In this document: positions 27,689 through 36,604 of the stretch, in pieces
Position numbering within the stretch: the first letter of the stretch is position 1
How the letters are laid out: each line of letters starts with the position of its first letter
From: Prevotellaceae bacterium
GTDB taxonomy: Bacteria > Bacteroidota > Bacteroidia > Bacteroidales > Bacteroidaceae
Length of the DNA stretch: 64,000 bases
Assembly: GCA_021153165.1 (NCBI GenBank)
Contig: JAGKTZ010000003.1
Location: 19,665-83,664, forward strand
Direction of reading: 5' to 3'
The notes under the pieces: generated by a model
The model's input: only the letters and a program-made list of their open reading frames with translations
The model's database searches: none
What the model was told of the DNA's origin: nothing
Made by a program: the position numbers and the translations under genes

Positions 27689-28053
27689 AAAATGCGAAAA
27701 ATTTTGACAAACGCTGTTGATGAAATAGAAGATATTGCTTCGGCAAGATTAGACCTTTTGAGAAAAAGCCAAGGCTTCGTTGAAAAAAAGTCTGATATTT
27801 TTTCAACGAGACGGCGCGAAATTTCAACGAAGTCTTATTTTTTTCAATTTTTGTCACCCACTTTCTATCACGTTTAATCTGTCTTTTTTGCAGAAATATT
27901 TCACAAAGCCTTAGCTTTTTCTTCTCCACCCATGATTTTAGCCCATTTTTTATCGGTTTTAACCACTCCTATTTCTTGCAGAGCCAAACCACCAGCGAGG
28001 TGAATGATTTTAAGCGATCTACGATGCTCTAAAATGCGAAAAATTTTGACAGC
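27689..28053 (-). repeat. Intergenic repeat element, copy 2 (direct-repeat bounded)
   Basis: Inverted counterpart of 9174-9528. The bounding repeats lie at 28031-28053 (21 of 23 bases) and 27689-27711, with TGTCAAAATTTTTCGC on the minus strand. Read on the minus strand the order is the same: direct repeat, ATCGCTTAAAATCATTCACC, GGTTAAAACCG, an array of A-run/core/T-run units (27750-27910), TCTTCTATTTCATCAA, direct repeat. The array here also contains CGCGCCGTCTCGTTGAAAAA, closely matching a part of the small-RNA-like elements at 16634-16666 and 43187-43213. It occupies most of the 605-base gap between the convergent lpxL and sbcC genes. Confidence 0.8.
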
Positions 28054-28094
28054 ACACGCTGTATCTATCATCCCCGCGGCAGGATTTTTAACAC

Positions 28095-28130
28095 AAAAAA
28101 TGAACTGCCCCACTTTTTTGAGGGCAGTTC
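28095..28130 (-). terminator. Rho-independent terminator of the sbcDC operon
   Basis: On the minus strand a 9-bp stem GAACTGCCC/GGGCAGTTC (28122-28130 with 28102-28110) is followed by A and six T residues, about 105 bases past the sbcC stop. Confidence 0.85.
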
Positions 28131-28235
28131 ACTGCATTATCTCCAAGATACTATATTTTTAGCGAAAAACCAATCGTGTGGGGCAGCCGCTGATGACTGG
28201 TTTCACGGCAATACAGGATTTCGGCGCGCCCTGTA

Positions 28236-31200
28236 TCATCTCACCTCTACACGACTTTTGCCCCCGGTGGGCAACTTGACGACGCGTATTTGTGGGTGGA
28301 TCTGTTCGCGTATTTGCAGGGTGTGACTGACAACGCCCACCTTGCGCCCCTGAGTCGTCTCAAGGCGAGACAAGGCGTCCATGACCAATTGCAACGAGGC
28401 TTGATCCAAATTGCCAAAACCCTCGTCGATAAACAAACTGCCGATAGAGATTTGTCCGCTGGACAAGGATGCTAATCCCAAAGCCAGGGCCAAACTTGCC
28501 ACAAACGTCTCGCCACCCGAGAGAGACTGGATGTGTCGCTCCTCGTCAAACATGTCGTGGTCGATGACCGTGAGGGTGAGCGTGCCAGGCTGGGTACGCA
28601 ATTCGTAGCGCGGCGAGAGTTGTCGCAGATGGCAGTTGGCTTGTTCGACCAAGAAGTCGAATGTGTAGCTTTGTGCCAACTCGCGGAACTTTTTGCCATC
28701 GTGGCTGCCGAATATTGTGCATAGACTTGCCCAATGTTCGTAGTCTTTACGCAAATGGGTCGTGTCTGCCATCAACTGTTCGGCATCCCTTATGCAATTG
28801 TGGTGCTTGTCGAGCATGATGCGAAGGGCAGAGAGCGTTTCGCCTTGACGTTCGATTTCCTGCTTGACATTATTCAGTTCGGTGGTCAAATACGCTTGAC
28901 TGGCTTCCTCTTCACGCTTCGGGCGATAGTTCTTGGTTTGCAATTCTATCAGTGCCCTTTGCGCAGCATCAAGTTGCAATTTGGCCAAGTGTAGCGCATT
29001 TTTCTTCTCTTCGAGGTCTGCTCTGAGCGCTTTCCAATCCGTGCGGTCCGAGAATATTTCGTCCAGTTCCACTAATTGCATTGGTGAATTGTCGCGGTTG
29101 AATCGCAATAGCCACATGTCCAGTTCGCACTGATTGGCACTGAGCTGATTTTGCTTAAGCTGGCGCTCCTCGGCAGCGCGCAATTGTTGTCCACGGAGTT
29201 GATTGATTTCGCTTTCGGCAGCCTCGTGCGCCTTTTGTTGAGTTTCTGCAGCGTTGCGCGCTTCGTCGACATGGCGTTGCAAGAATTCTTCTTCTTGTTC
29301 GGGAGTCCTACCCTCAAACAAGCGTTGTACTTCTGTCCGTTTATGCGTCAATTCTTCCTGGGCGGCTTTATAGCTATCTTCATTTCTTCGATGAGCGCGA
29401 TCCGCTTCTTCATAGCTGGCGATGGCCGCCTTCTCTTCCTCGATGAGTCTGGCTTCGCCGACTTGTGTCTTCTCTAAGTCTCGGCAGGTTTGTGCCCAGT
29501 CTTGCTGGAGCTGTACCAATTGCATCTTGAAGGCATCAGGGCTATCTTTCCATTGGTCGAACCATCCTGTGACGGTGATGAGCGCCTCCAGGTCTCTGTA
29601 GAACCCTTGGCAAGTGCGGTCGGATATATAAAGCGTCTGCTGCACTTCGTCGAGCGATGTGGTCACGACTTGTTGTTCCGTCTTCAGGGTTTGCCATTGA
29701 TTGCGTTCGACATCCATCTGCTGCAACAGGGCATCTATGTCCTTGTTCAGATAATTGATGGCTTGCTGGTGGTAGTTGTAGGTTTTGAGTTCTTCCTCTG
29801 CCTCTTCGGCTGCTTTTTTCGCATTATCCGCGTGCATCTCGATCATCAATTGACGAGCGTTTCTGTTGATAGTAGGCGTACACTCGTCGAATACAGGATC
29901 CAGGTCGGCACAAGTGCTCCATTCAGCCACGTAGGTGTCTTGTTGCTGCTGCAATGCGACGAGTGCATTCTTCTCGGCCTTGAGGCGTCCAGCATTTTCA
30001 GCATATCGTGTGCGCGTATCGTCCAAGCATTTTGTCTTGGCTTCTAAGTCTTGTTGCGCTTCCTTGTATTCCTCGTCCAGTTTGTTGAGCAATTCGCCCA
30101 ATTCACGCTCGGTTTCGCTATGGTAGGGATGGTGTGTCGCACCACAAACGGGGCAGGCACTTCCCTCCTTGAGCTGTTTGCGCAATTGCACGATATTTTG
30201 ACTTTGGCTCAAAGTGAGTGCCACATTGAGGCGTTGGCAGACATCTGCTACCACATCCCTTCCCTTCTCCAGTTCGGCAATTGTGTCGGCCAATTGGTTT
30301 TGTTCGGCCGTGCTACGACTGATTTCTGCCTGCTTCTCACTGATTTGTTCATAGCCTGCAGCAATGCGGCGCCACAGCGCAGCAGCTCGCTCGAGTCGTA
30401 CGAGTCGGTTTTTATTGTCGGTGAGTCTGCGCTGTATATATTCACTATTTATACCATTGTTGGCACCTTGATGGACACTCAATTCGGTGCGTAGTCCTTC
30501 CAGTTGATTCTTGTGCTCCTGCTGAGTAGTCTCTAACTTTTGAGTAGCTTCTGCTAATTTAGTGGCTTGCGTCTGTAAGTCCTCGGCCTTCTGGTGTAGT
30601 TCGGAGTTACGGCGCAATTCTGACTGGTAAAGACCTAATTTATCCTTTACCAAATCGAATTTGTCAAACATTTGCTTGTGTACGATCAACTCCTGCTTGT
30701 GCAACTGCAAATCCTCTACTTTTGATTGCGTGCTCTTGAGTTCTTCGCTCTTGCTTTCCAGTTGTGACCTCCTGCCCCTTACTACAGAATTTGTTTCAAT
30801 TAATTCTTCTTCTAATTTGTGCAGTTGAGCTTCGCCCTCCTTGATTTGTCCCATCAACGAGTGACCATGATTGATTGCAGGGCGGCGCTGCGCCAAATTG
30901 GTTTCGGCTTGATGCAAACTTTCTCTGGCAATCCTTAACTCTGTAGCAACAGCTTCGGCACGGTTTTTGCTGGATGTAATATTGTGGGCGATTTCTGCTT
31001 CGCGTGATTTAAGCGCTTCAATATCGGCACGGCATGTAGTGATAGATTGGTAGATGGGTTGGATATCCAGCACACTATCGTAGCGCTCTATACGGCGTTG
31101 GTCTGGGCTTGCTGCAACATTTGCCTTGTGCGCTTCGTGATGTGCAATTTCGCATTGCTTCACCCTCTCCTCTGCTGCGGCATTTTGCTCTACCCACTTG

Positions 31201-31991
31201 AGCTGTTGTTGCAAGAGTTCAACGCAATCTTTATTGCGTTCAATCGCAGTTTGCAAGAGTTCGCTTTGGTGCATTTTCTCCTCAACATCTTCTGGTTTCA
31301 ATTTGTCTCGGAGGATACCCATCACTTGATTATCTATCGCTTCTGTTTCCTTTTTGGCAGCACTGGTAAGGTTGAATATCTTTTGCGAGATAGCGCCATA
31401 AATTTCGGTACCTGTCAATTTTTCCAGCAGCATAGATTTGTCCTCGCGTTTGGCTTTGAGAAAATTTGCGAAACTATTTTGAGCCAGCATCACTGTGCGC
31501 GAGAATTGTGTATAATCCAAACCAATGATTTCCTCAATGCGTTTTGGAATATCTCGTTCGTCAATTTGTTCCCTTTTTGGTGCAATGCAACGCAAAGTAC
31601 GGCTTGCTTTATCCAAAGTACCAGTTCGTTTTTTGCGCAAATACCAGCCTGCTTCATAGCGCTTACCATCTACTGTCGAGAACTCGACAATGGCGTGCCC
31701 CTCCTTTTTGCCACGGCGCAACATATTGCGCGGATCGCTGGCTTGCAGACGCATATCCTCGTCTTCAATCATTTGTAGTTTGGCAGACTCTACCTTTTGT
31801 GCACCATCAAATCGCGGTGCTTTACCATATAGGGCCAAGCAGATCGCATCAAGTAGCGTAGATTTACCCGATCCTGTGTCGCCGGTAATAGCAAAGAGGC
31901 CCGAAGAACGGAGTGGTTCTTGAGAGAAATCTATCGTTTGCTCGTCTTCTAACGAGTTGAGATTGTATATCGTGATTTTGTCTATTTTCAT
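28236..31991 (-). CDS. sbcC: Exonuclease subunit SbcC, SMC-type ATPase
   Basis: ATPase partner of SbcD in the bacterial Rad50/Mre11-type complex that opens hairpins and protein-blocked DNA ends. The 1251-residue chain has a Walker A at GDTGSGKS (about 37-44) and long coiled coils. At the middle is a zinc hook, CPVC around residue 610. The C-terminal lobe carries LSGGETFVASLALALGLASL (ABC signature) and SLFIDEGFGNLD (Walker B). The frame continues upstream to 32039, but the ATG at 31991 gives the standard MKIDKITIYN start, 10 bases after the sbcD stop, and is chosen. Confidence 0.96.
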   Translation of the reverse strand: MKIDKITIYNLNSLEDEQTIDFSQEPLRSSGLFAITGDTGSGKSTLLDAICLALYGKAPRFDGAQKVESAKLQMIEDEDMRLQASDPRNMLRRGKKEGHAIVEFSTVDGKRYEAGWYLRKKRTGTLDKASRTLRCIAPKREQIDERDIPKRIEEIIGLDYTQFSRTVMLAQNSFANFLKAKREDKSMLLEKLTGTEIYGAISQKIFNLTSAAKKETEAIDNQVMGILRDKLKPEDVEEKMHQSELLQTAIERNKDCVELLQQQLKWVEQNAAAEERVKQCEIAHHEAHKANVAASPDQRRIERYDSVLDIQPIYQSITTCRADIEALKSREAEIAHNITSSKNRAEAVATELRIARESLHQAETNLAQRRPAINHGHSLMGQIKEGEAQLHKLEEELIETNSVVRGRRSQLESKSEELKSTQSKVEDLQLHKQELIVHKQMFDKFDLVKDKLGLYQSELRRNSELHQKAEDLQTQATKLAEATQKLETTQQEHKNQLEGLRTELSVHQGANNGINSEYIQRRLTDNKNRLVRLERAAALWRRIAAGYEQISEKQAEISRSTAEQNQLADTIAELEKGRDVVADVCQRLNVALTLSQSQNIVQLRKQLKEGSACPVCGATHHPYHSETERELGELLNKLDEEYKEAQQDLEAKTKCLDDTRTRYAENAGRLKAEKNALVALQQQQDTYVAEWSTCADLDPVFDECTPTINRNARQLMIEMHADNAKKAAEEAEEELKTYNYHQQAINYLNKDIDALLQQMDVERNQWQTLKTEQQVVTTSLDEVQQTLYISDRTCQGFYRDLEALITVTGWFDQWKDSPDAFKMQLVQLQQDWAQTCRDLEKTQVGEARLIEEEKAAIASYEEADRAHRRNEDSYKAAQEELTHKRTEVQRLFEGRTPEQEEEFLQRHVDEARNAAETQQKAHEAAESEINQLRGQQLRAAEERQLKQNQLSANQCELDMWLLRFNRDNSPMQLVELDEIFSDRTDWKALRADLEEKKNALHLAKLQLDAAQRALIELQTKNYRPKREEEASQAYLTTELNNVKQEIERQGETLSALRIMLDKHHNCIRDAEQLMADTTHLRKDYEHWASLCTIFGSHDGKKFRELAQSYTFDFLVEQANCHLRQLSPRYELRTQPGTLTLTVIDHDMFDEERHIQSLSGGETFVASLALALGLASLSSGQISIGSLFIDEGFGNLDQASLQLVMDALSRLETTQGRKVGVVSHTLQIREQIHPQIRVVKLPTGGKSRVEVR

Positions 31992-32001
31992 ACGGGATAA
32001 A

Positions 32002-33249
32002 TCATTGGAGTGATTCTGAAAGACTATATTCTTCGGCAATGAGTAAACGCTGCTTCAATTCGTCGGGCAGAGGAGAATTGTACTTATCTTGATAAATTAA
32101 GTCTGCCATTTCTATGGGCGTAAGGGTTTGTAGCGTATTGGAGGTTTTGTGTGCTGTCGTTGCTGTGTGGTCTTGTTGATACACTCTGACTACACGACAG
32201 AAATATACAGCCTTGTCTTCAAGCGATGTAGTGATTTGATGCAGCAATGTAGGTTCTGGCTGTTTTTCCTCCACCTTTAGTTCTAAATAAGGCCAAGTTA
32301 CTCCCTCGTCGTTCCTTCCCTTTTTTGGCAGTTTCTCTATCATTCTTAAAATATCCAAAGGTGTGGCGCTACCATGCGGAGGCAGTGTGGTCAATTGACG
32401 TAATGGCGTATAAGGTATCCGTTGGGTATTCACCTTTTCCTCGTTGTCAATTTCAATTAATGTAACACCATGCTGGTAGTGGCTTTCACTAAATGACAGA
32501 GGGATGGGACTGCCTGCATACTGCATCTCGCCTGCTGCAGAATTTATGCTTTGTGCTTTGTGCAAGTGTCCTAATGCGGTGTAGCATACGCTGGGGTCTA
32601 TCACATTTGCCGCGATGCAGTCTTGTCCGCCTACGACTAATCGTTCGCTATGTTCGTTTTCACTGATTTCTGCCCCTGCTGCATAGAAGTGCGCTACAGC
32701 AATAATAGGCAAGCCCCTGAGATTACTCTTTTTCACCTTATATAATAGTTTGTCAAAGAGGTCGCGCATCCCTTCGCCGTTGTTCATCCCCATGGGATAG
32801 TCTGATGGTCGCAAGTAGGGTACGGCCAAGCACACCGCTTGGGCATCTGTTGTGCTGCGATGACTTAGTGGAATAATCAGTCGGTCGAAGTCTACTTCGC
32901 CTGTTTCGGTATTTCGTGGCAAAGTGCCTCGTACGTGAATGTTGTGACGTTTGAGTAGTTGCGCTGGTGCATCTATACGACCCGCCGAGTCATGATTGCC
33001 GGCGATGGCTACGATCTGCATCCCCATCACTGCTTCTGAAGCGTCGATAAGGAAGTTGTAGAACATCTCCTCTGCTGCTGCCGAGGGATTGGGACTATCA
33101 AAGATGTCACCGGCTATGACCAAGACGTCGGGGCATTCTTCCTTGAGAGTATCACGCAACCAAGCGAGGAAATGACGATGTTCGCCGATGCGATTATGAC
33201 CATGGAATACATTGCCAAGGTGCCAGTCTGCTGTATGTAGTATTTTCAT
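32002..33249 (-). CDS. sbcD: Exonuclease subunit SbcD
   Basis: Metallophosphoesterase nuclease of the SbcCD complex (415 residues). Metal-binding motifs run in the expected order: HTADWHLGN (Asp8, His10), VIAGDIFDSPNPS, AIAGNHDSAGR, later VAHFYAAG and TALGHLHKAQ. The C-terminal part holds the usual SbcD capping domain. Directly upstream of sbcC (10-base gap) and 35 bases downstream of ispG, so all three may share a transcript. No separate promoter is clear. Confidence 0.96.
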   Translation of the reverse strand: MKILHTADWHLGNVFHGHNRIGEHRHFLAWLRDTLKEECPDVLVIAGDIFDSPNPSAAAEEMFYNFLIDASEAVMGMQIVAIAGNHDSAGRIDAPAQLLKRHNIHVRGTLPRNTETGEVDFDRLIIPLSHRSTTDAQAVCLAVPYLRPSDYPMGMNNGEGMRDLFDKLLYKVKKSNLRGLPIIAVAHFYAAGAEISENEHSERLVVGGQDCIAANVIDPSVCYTALGHLHKAQSINSAAGEMQYAGSPIPLSFSESHYQHGVTLIEIDNEEKVNTQRIPYTPLRQLTTLPPHGSATPLDILRMIEKLPKKGRNDEGVTWPYLELKVEEKQPEPTLLHQITTSLEDKAVYFCRVVRVYQQDHTATTAHKTSNTLQTLTPIEMADLIYQDKYNSPLPDELKQRLLIAEEYSLSESLQ

Positions 33250-33284
33250 CAGTTGTTTTGGATATTATCTATTATTGAGTAGGT

Positions 33285-35162
33285 TTATTGCTTTGTCGCA
33301 GAAGTTCCATGTCCGTCTTTTTCTATTAGTCCGAGCAGGCGCTCCACGGCTTCCTCTGTGGGAATATTCTTTTCTACACAAGTCTTGCCGCGATACAGGC
33401 TCACTTTGCCACGACCTGCTCCCACGTAGCCGTAGTCTGCGTCGGCCATCTCGCCGGGTCCGTTGACGATGCAGCCCATGATGCCGATTTTCAACCCAGT
33501 TAGATGCGACGTTGCCGCCTTAATTCGCGCGATGGTGTCGGGCAAATCGTACAGTGTGCGACCACAGCTGGGGCACGATATATATTCTGTCTTGGTGGTG
33601 CGCAGGCGAGCTGCTTGCAGTATGGCAAATGCCGTTTCGTCGACGATGGCGTGCGACAGGGGTTTTTCGCCTTGTGCGGGAGATGAGAAGAGGAAGATAC
33701 CATCGGTGATGCCATCGAACAGGAGTGCACCCATGTCGGCAGAAGCACAGAGCTGGAAGTCCTCCTTCTCTGCCGCGTTCATCTGATAGTGCTGGAACAT
33801 CACCACAGGGTTGACCAAATTTTCACGCCATAGTTCGTGCACCAAAGCGCGCAGTTCGCCAGTGCGATTGGGGTGGTTGCTCTGCGCCAGAATCACCACC
33901 TCGGGGTGATGACGCAAGCACGCCTTGACTTCTTCGGTCAGGCTGGTGAAAGTAAGGAAGAGGAATTTCACCGGCGCCTTGATGGTGCTGACAAACATCA
34001 ACATCTCGGTGGTAAATACAGGATAGGTACCTGCTTCACCCTGCCACATCGGTGCGTCGACGATATAGTCTGCACCCTCGATGCGTTCTTCTGGGCGTGG
34101 CAGGCTTTGTCCGCAATAGATATAGTCTGGGCAAAGGTTGCCCACCTCATTGCTACCGTCCAGTCGGTCTGAGATTACGACGGGAGGATTCTGACCTCCG
34201 ATATTTTCCACAGGACATGTGGCGCGGCGCACTGGACGTAGGTAGTCGAAGGCGCCACAAGGTTGACCTGGAATAAAGGGGTGGCCCGTACGAGTGCCAG
34301 CAATGTAGGAAGCGAGTTTATAAGCCACAGGAATTTCCTTTTCGGGCGCTTCACTCAGCGAGACGCGGATTGTTTCGCCTATACCATCACTCAGCAGGGC
34401 ACCTATACCCACGGCGCTTTTGATACGGCCATCTTCGCCCTCGCCTGCTTCTGTGACACCGAGGTGTAGGGGGAAGTTCATTCCCTCGCGCTTCATCACA
34501 TCATTGAGCAGACGTACCGAGCGCACCATCACGACTGTGTTGCTCGCCTTGATTGATACGACCACGTTCATGAAGTTTTCGCGCACACAGATGCGCAGAA
34601 ATTCCATACAACTCTCTACGATACCCTCGGGGGTGTCGCCATAGTGCGACATGATGCGGTCCGACAGCGAACCGTGGTTCACGCCGATGCGCAGGGCGGT
34701 GCCGTGCTCACGACAGATGGCGAGCAGTTGCTTGAAGCGCTCTTCTAAGCGTTGCAACTCGGCGGCATATTCCTCGGGTGTGTATTCCAGTGCCTTGAAC
34801 TGGCGGGCTGGGTCCACATAGTTGCCGGGATTGATGCGCACCTTCTCGACAATTGTTGCCGCTACGTCTGCCACTGCGGGATTGAAGTGGATGTCGGCCA
34901 CCAGGGGTACATTGATGCCCTGACGTGCCAACTCCTCCTTGATATTTTTCAAATTATTAGCCTCGATGGTACCTTGTGCCGTGAGTCGTACAAGGTCTGC
35001 ACCCGCCTGGACCAAGCGTTTGATTTGCTCTACGCACCCTGCTGTGTCCGTCGTGGCACAGGTGGTCATACTTTGCAGACGGATGGGCTGATCGCCACCT
35101 ATGGGACAACCCTTGATTTGTGCTTCGTGAGATTTTCGAGGGGTATAATTGAAAAGGTTCAT
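33285..35162 (-). CDS. ispG: 4-hydroxy-3-methylbut-2-enyl diphosphate synthase (large form)
   Basis: Iron-sulfur enzyme of the MEP isoprenoid pathway that converts MEcPP to HMBPP. It has 625 residues, against about 370 in Escherichia coli. The extra central domain (about 270-490) between the TIM barrel and the Fe-S domain is typical of Bacteroidetes and plant enzymes. The N-terminal barrel has PIRLQSMTT and VRLTAQGT. The Fe-S ligands are in CPSCGRTLYDLPDTI and IMGCIVNGPGEMADADYGYV. The frame is open to 35288, but the ATG at 35162 (MNLFNYTPRKS) gives the family N-terminus. purE lies upstream across a 210-base gap filled by an A/T array. Confidence 0.96.
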   Translation of the reverse strand: MNLFNYTPRKSHEAQIKGCPIGGDQPIRLQSMTTCATTDTAGCVEQIKRLVQAGADLVRLTAQGTIEANNLKNIKEELARQGINVPLVADIHFNPAVADVAATIVEKVRINPGNYVDPARQFKALEYTPEEYAAELQRLEERFKQLLAICREHGTALRIGVNHGSLSDRIMSHYGDTPEGIVESCMEFLRICVRENFMNVVVSIKASNTVVMVRSVRLLNDVMKREGMNFPLHLGVTEAGEGEDGRIKSAVGIGALLSDGIGETIRVSLSEAPEKEIPVAYKLASYIAGTRTGHPFIPGQPCGAFDYLRPVRRATCPVENIGGQNPPVVISDRLDGSNEVGNLCPDYIYCGQSLPRPEERIEGADYIVDAPMWQGEAGTYPVFTTEMLMFVSTIKAPVKFLFLTFTSLTEEVKACLRHHPEVVILAQSNHPNRTGELRALVHELWRENLVNPVVMFQHYQMNAAEKEDFQLCASADMGALLFDGITDGIFLFSSPAQGEKPLSHAIVDETAFAILQAARLRTTKTEYISCPSCGRTLYDLPDTIARIKAATSHLTGLKIGIMGCIVNGPGEMADADYGYVGAGRGKVSLYRGKTCVEKNIPTEEAVERLLGLIEKDGHGTSATKQ

Positions 35163-35289
35163 TTGTCTACTATGTTTGAGGTGTGATTTAGCATAAATAT
35201 CCTCACCCATCCCCTGATTGGAGAAAAGGAAGAGGAATTGATAGAAGGCGGAATTTCCTATTCTAGTTAATCCAAAAAAGTAAGGCAAA

Positions 35290-35371
35290 AAACAGTCTCA
35301 AAAAAAACCTAGACCTTTTTTGAAAAAGGTAAGGCTTTTTTTGAAAAAGGTTAGACTTTTTTTCGACGGGG
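35290..35371 (-). repeat. A/T array between purE and ispG
   Basis: Three units of A-run, short core and T-run in succession, with cores CCTAGACC, GGTAAGGC and GGTTAGAC on the plus strand. On the minus strand, ACCTTTTT and AAAAAGGT of neighbouring units can pair just before CTAGGTTTTTTTT, which would act as a terminator for purE. The unit type recurs in seven other gaps of this window. Confidence 0.65.
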
Positions 35372-35372
35372 A

Positions 35373-35879
35373 TTAATTGGTCTTGAATTTGAACTTTACT
35401 TCTGCCAAATCTGCGTTGGCTTTTACAATCTTTTGCTTCAAGCCTTCCTTGTGTGCAGCGAGTCGTGCAGCCACGGTTTCGTCCGAGAGTGCCAACATCT
35501 GTACGGCCAGGATGGCTGCGTTTTGTGCGCCATTCACGCCCACTGTTGCCACAGGGATACCAGGAGGCATTTGTACGATCGACAGGAGAGCATCCAATCC
35601 GTCGAGCATGCCCTTGATGGGTACGCCGATGACGGGCAATGTGGTGTTGGCAGCGATCACGCCGGGCAGAGCGGCTGCCATGCCGGCTGCGGCAATAATC
35701 ACGCGGATGCCGCGAGAAGCAGCGCCATGAGCAAACTCTTCGACCTCGGCAGGAGTGCGGTGAGCCGAGAGGGCATTGATTTCAAAGGGGACTTCCATCT
35801 CGTCGAGCAAGAGGGCAGCCTTTTCCATAACGGGCAGGTCGGATGTGCTGCCCATGATGATGCTTACGATTGGTTTCAT
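35373..35879 (-). CDS. purE: N5-carboxyaminoimidazole ribonucleotide mutase
   Basis: Purine synthesis enzyme that moves the carboxyl group of N5-CAIR to give CAIR. The 168-residue class I PurE shows [16 protein letters not shown] at the N-terminus, [12 protein letters not shown], and [19 protein letters not shown]. Length and motifs are complete. The partner purL is 2.4 kb away in the opposite direction. The order purE-ispG is common in Bacteroidales. Confidence 0.97.
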   Translation of the reverse strand: MKPIVSIIMGSTSDLPVMEKAALLLDEMEVPFEINALSAHRTPAEVEEFAHGAASRGIRVIIAAAGMAAALPGVIAANTTLPVIGVPIKGMLDGLDALLSIVQMPPGIPVATVGVNGAQNAAILAVQMLALSDETVAARLAAHKEGLKQKIVKANADLAEVKFKFKTN

Positions 35880-35948
35880 ATGTTTATTGTCGTTAATTTA
35901 TTGAATAAAATATTGCAAAATGAGTAATGACATTGCGCTCTTCTTTCC

Positions 35949-36569
35949 CTAAAACAAAATGATGCACAGGAAGCCACACACGATGCCAATCAGTGTGCCC
36001 AGTGTGGTGTCGAGCAATTTGTGCTGGAGTAGCACAAGGCGAGATGTACAGACGAGCCCATTAATCAAGATGGCCGCGGCAATAGCAATGATGGGGTTGA
36101 AATGGAAATAGAATGAAAATGCAATCAGTATCCCTATCGTCGCACCTGATGCCGCAGCATGCATGCTGACTTTGAAGAAAATATTGCAAATGGCGCACAA
36201 GATCTGAATGATCAAAGCACACAAGATGATACGAAAGGTATAGCGAGGCATACACATATCGTACATGAAATAGAGCAGTACGGCATAGCTGACTATAGAG
36301 ATGATGTAGGGCACAAAGCGGCGTTCGCGCTCTCCCATCTGGTGATGTGTCCAACCGTTTACCTTGCGATAAAGATAGATGCCCAACCTTGGTGCAGCAA
36401 TGGTCAGCAGATACACCAACGCTAATACATAGAAACGGAAGAACCACGGCGTATATCTGAGATAACTCAAGAAGAGCAGTGGAATAAAGGCAACAATCGG
36501 GAAATAGAATGGAGAGAATATCACCGAAATAACCTTAGCCGTATGTATGATGTGCCTATTGCGTGACAT
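35949..36569 (-). CDS. PAP2-like integral membrane protein
   Basis: A 206-residue inner-membrane protein with about six hydrophobic segments. The middle resembles a weakened PAP2 phosphatase domain: KVSMHAAASGATIG stands where the active family has its SGHS loop, and RLVLLQHKLLDTTLGTLIG where it has SR...H..D. The histidine and arginine positions are partly kept, but the first KxxxxxxRP motif is not evident, so catalytic activity on a lipid phosphate is uncertain. It sits 35 bases downstream of rpoN and 69 bases upstream of purE on the same strand, so the three could be co-transcribed. Confidence 0.7.
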   Translation of the reverse strand: MSRNRHIIHTAKVISVIFSPFYFPIVAFIPLLFLSYLRYTPWFFRFYVLALVYLLTIAAPRLGIYLYRKVNGWTHHQMGERERRFVPYIISIVSYAVLLYFMYDMCMPRYTFRIILCALIIQILCAICNIFFKVSMHAAASGATIGILIAFSFYFHFNPIIAIAAAILINGLVCTSRLVLLQHKLLDTTLGTLIGIVCGFLCIILF

Positions 36570-36604
36570 ATATAGTGATAGTGAGTGAAATTGGTGTATG
36601 GTCG

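Noticed and set aside
27567..27929. Open frame of 120 codons on the minus strand between lpxL and sbcC
   Set aside because: It overlaps the lpxL 3' end, its terminator and the A/T array. Lys/Phe richness reflects A/T runs.
35290..35371. A/T arrays as a CRISPR or tandem satellite
   Set aside because: Units vary in length and core and there are no unique spacers of constant size. No cas genes are present.
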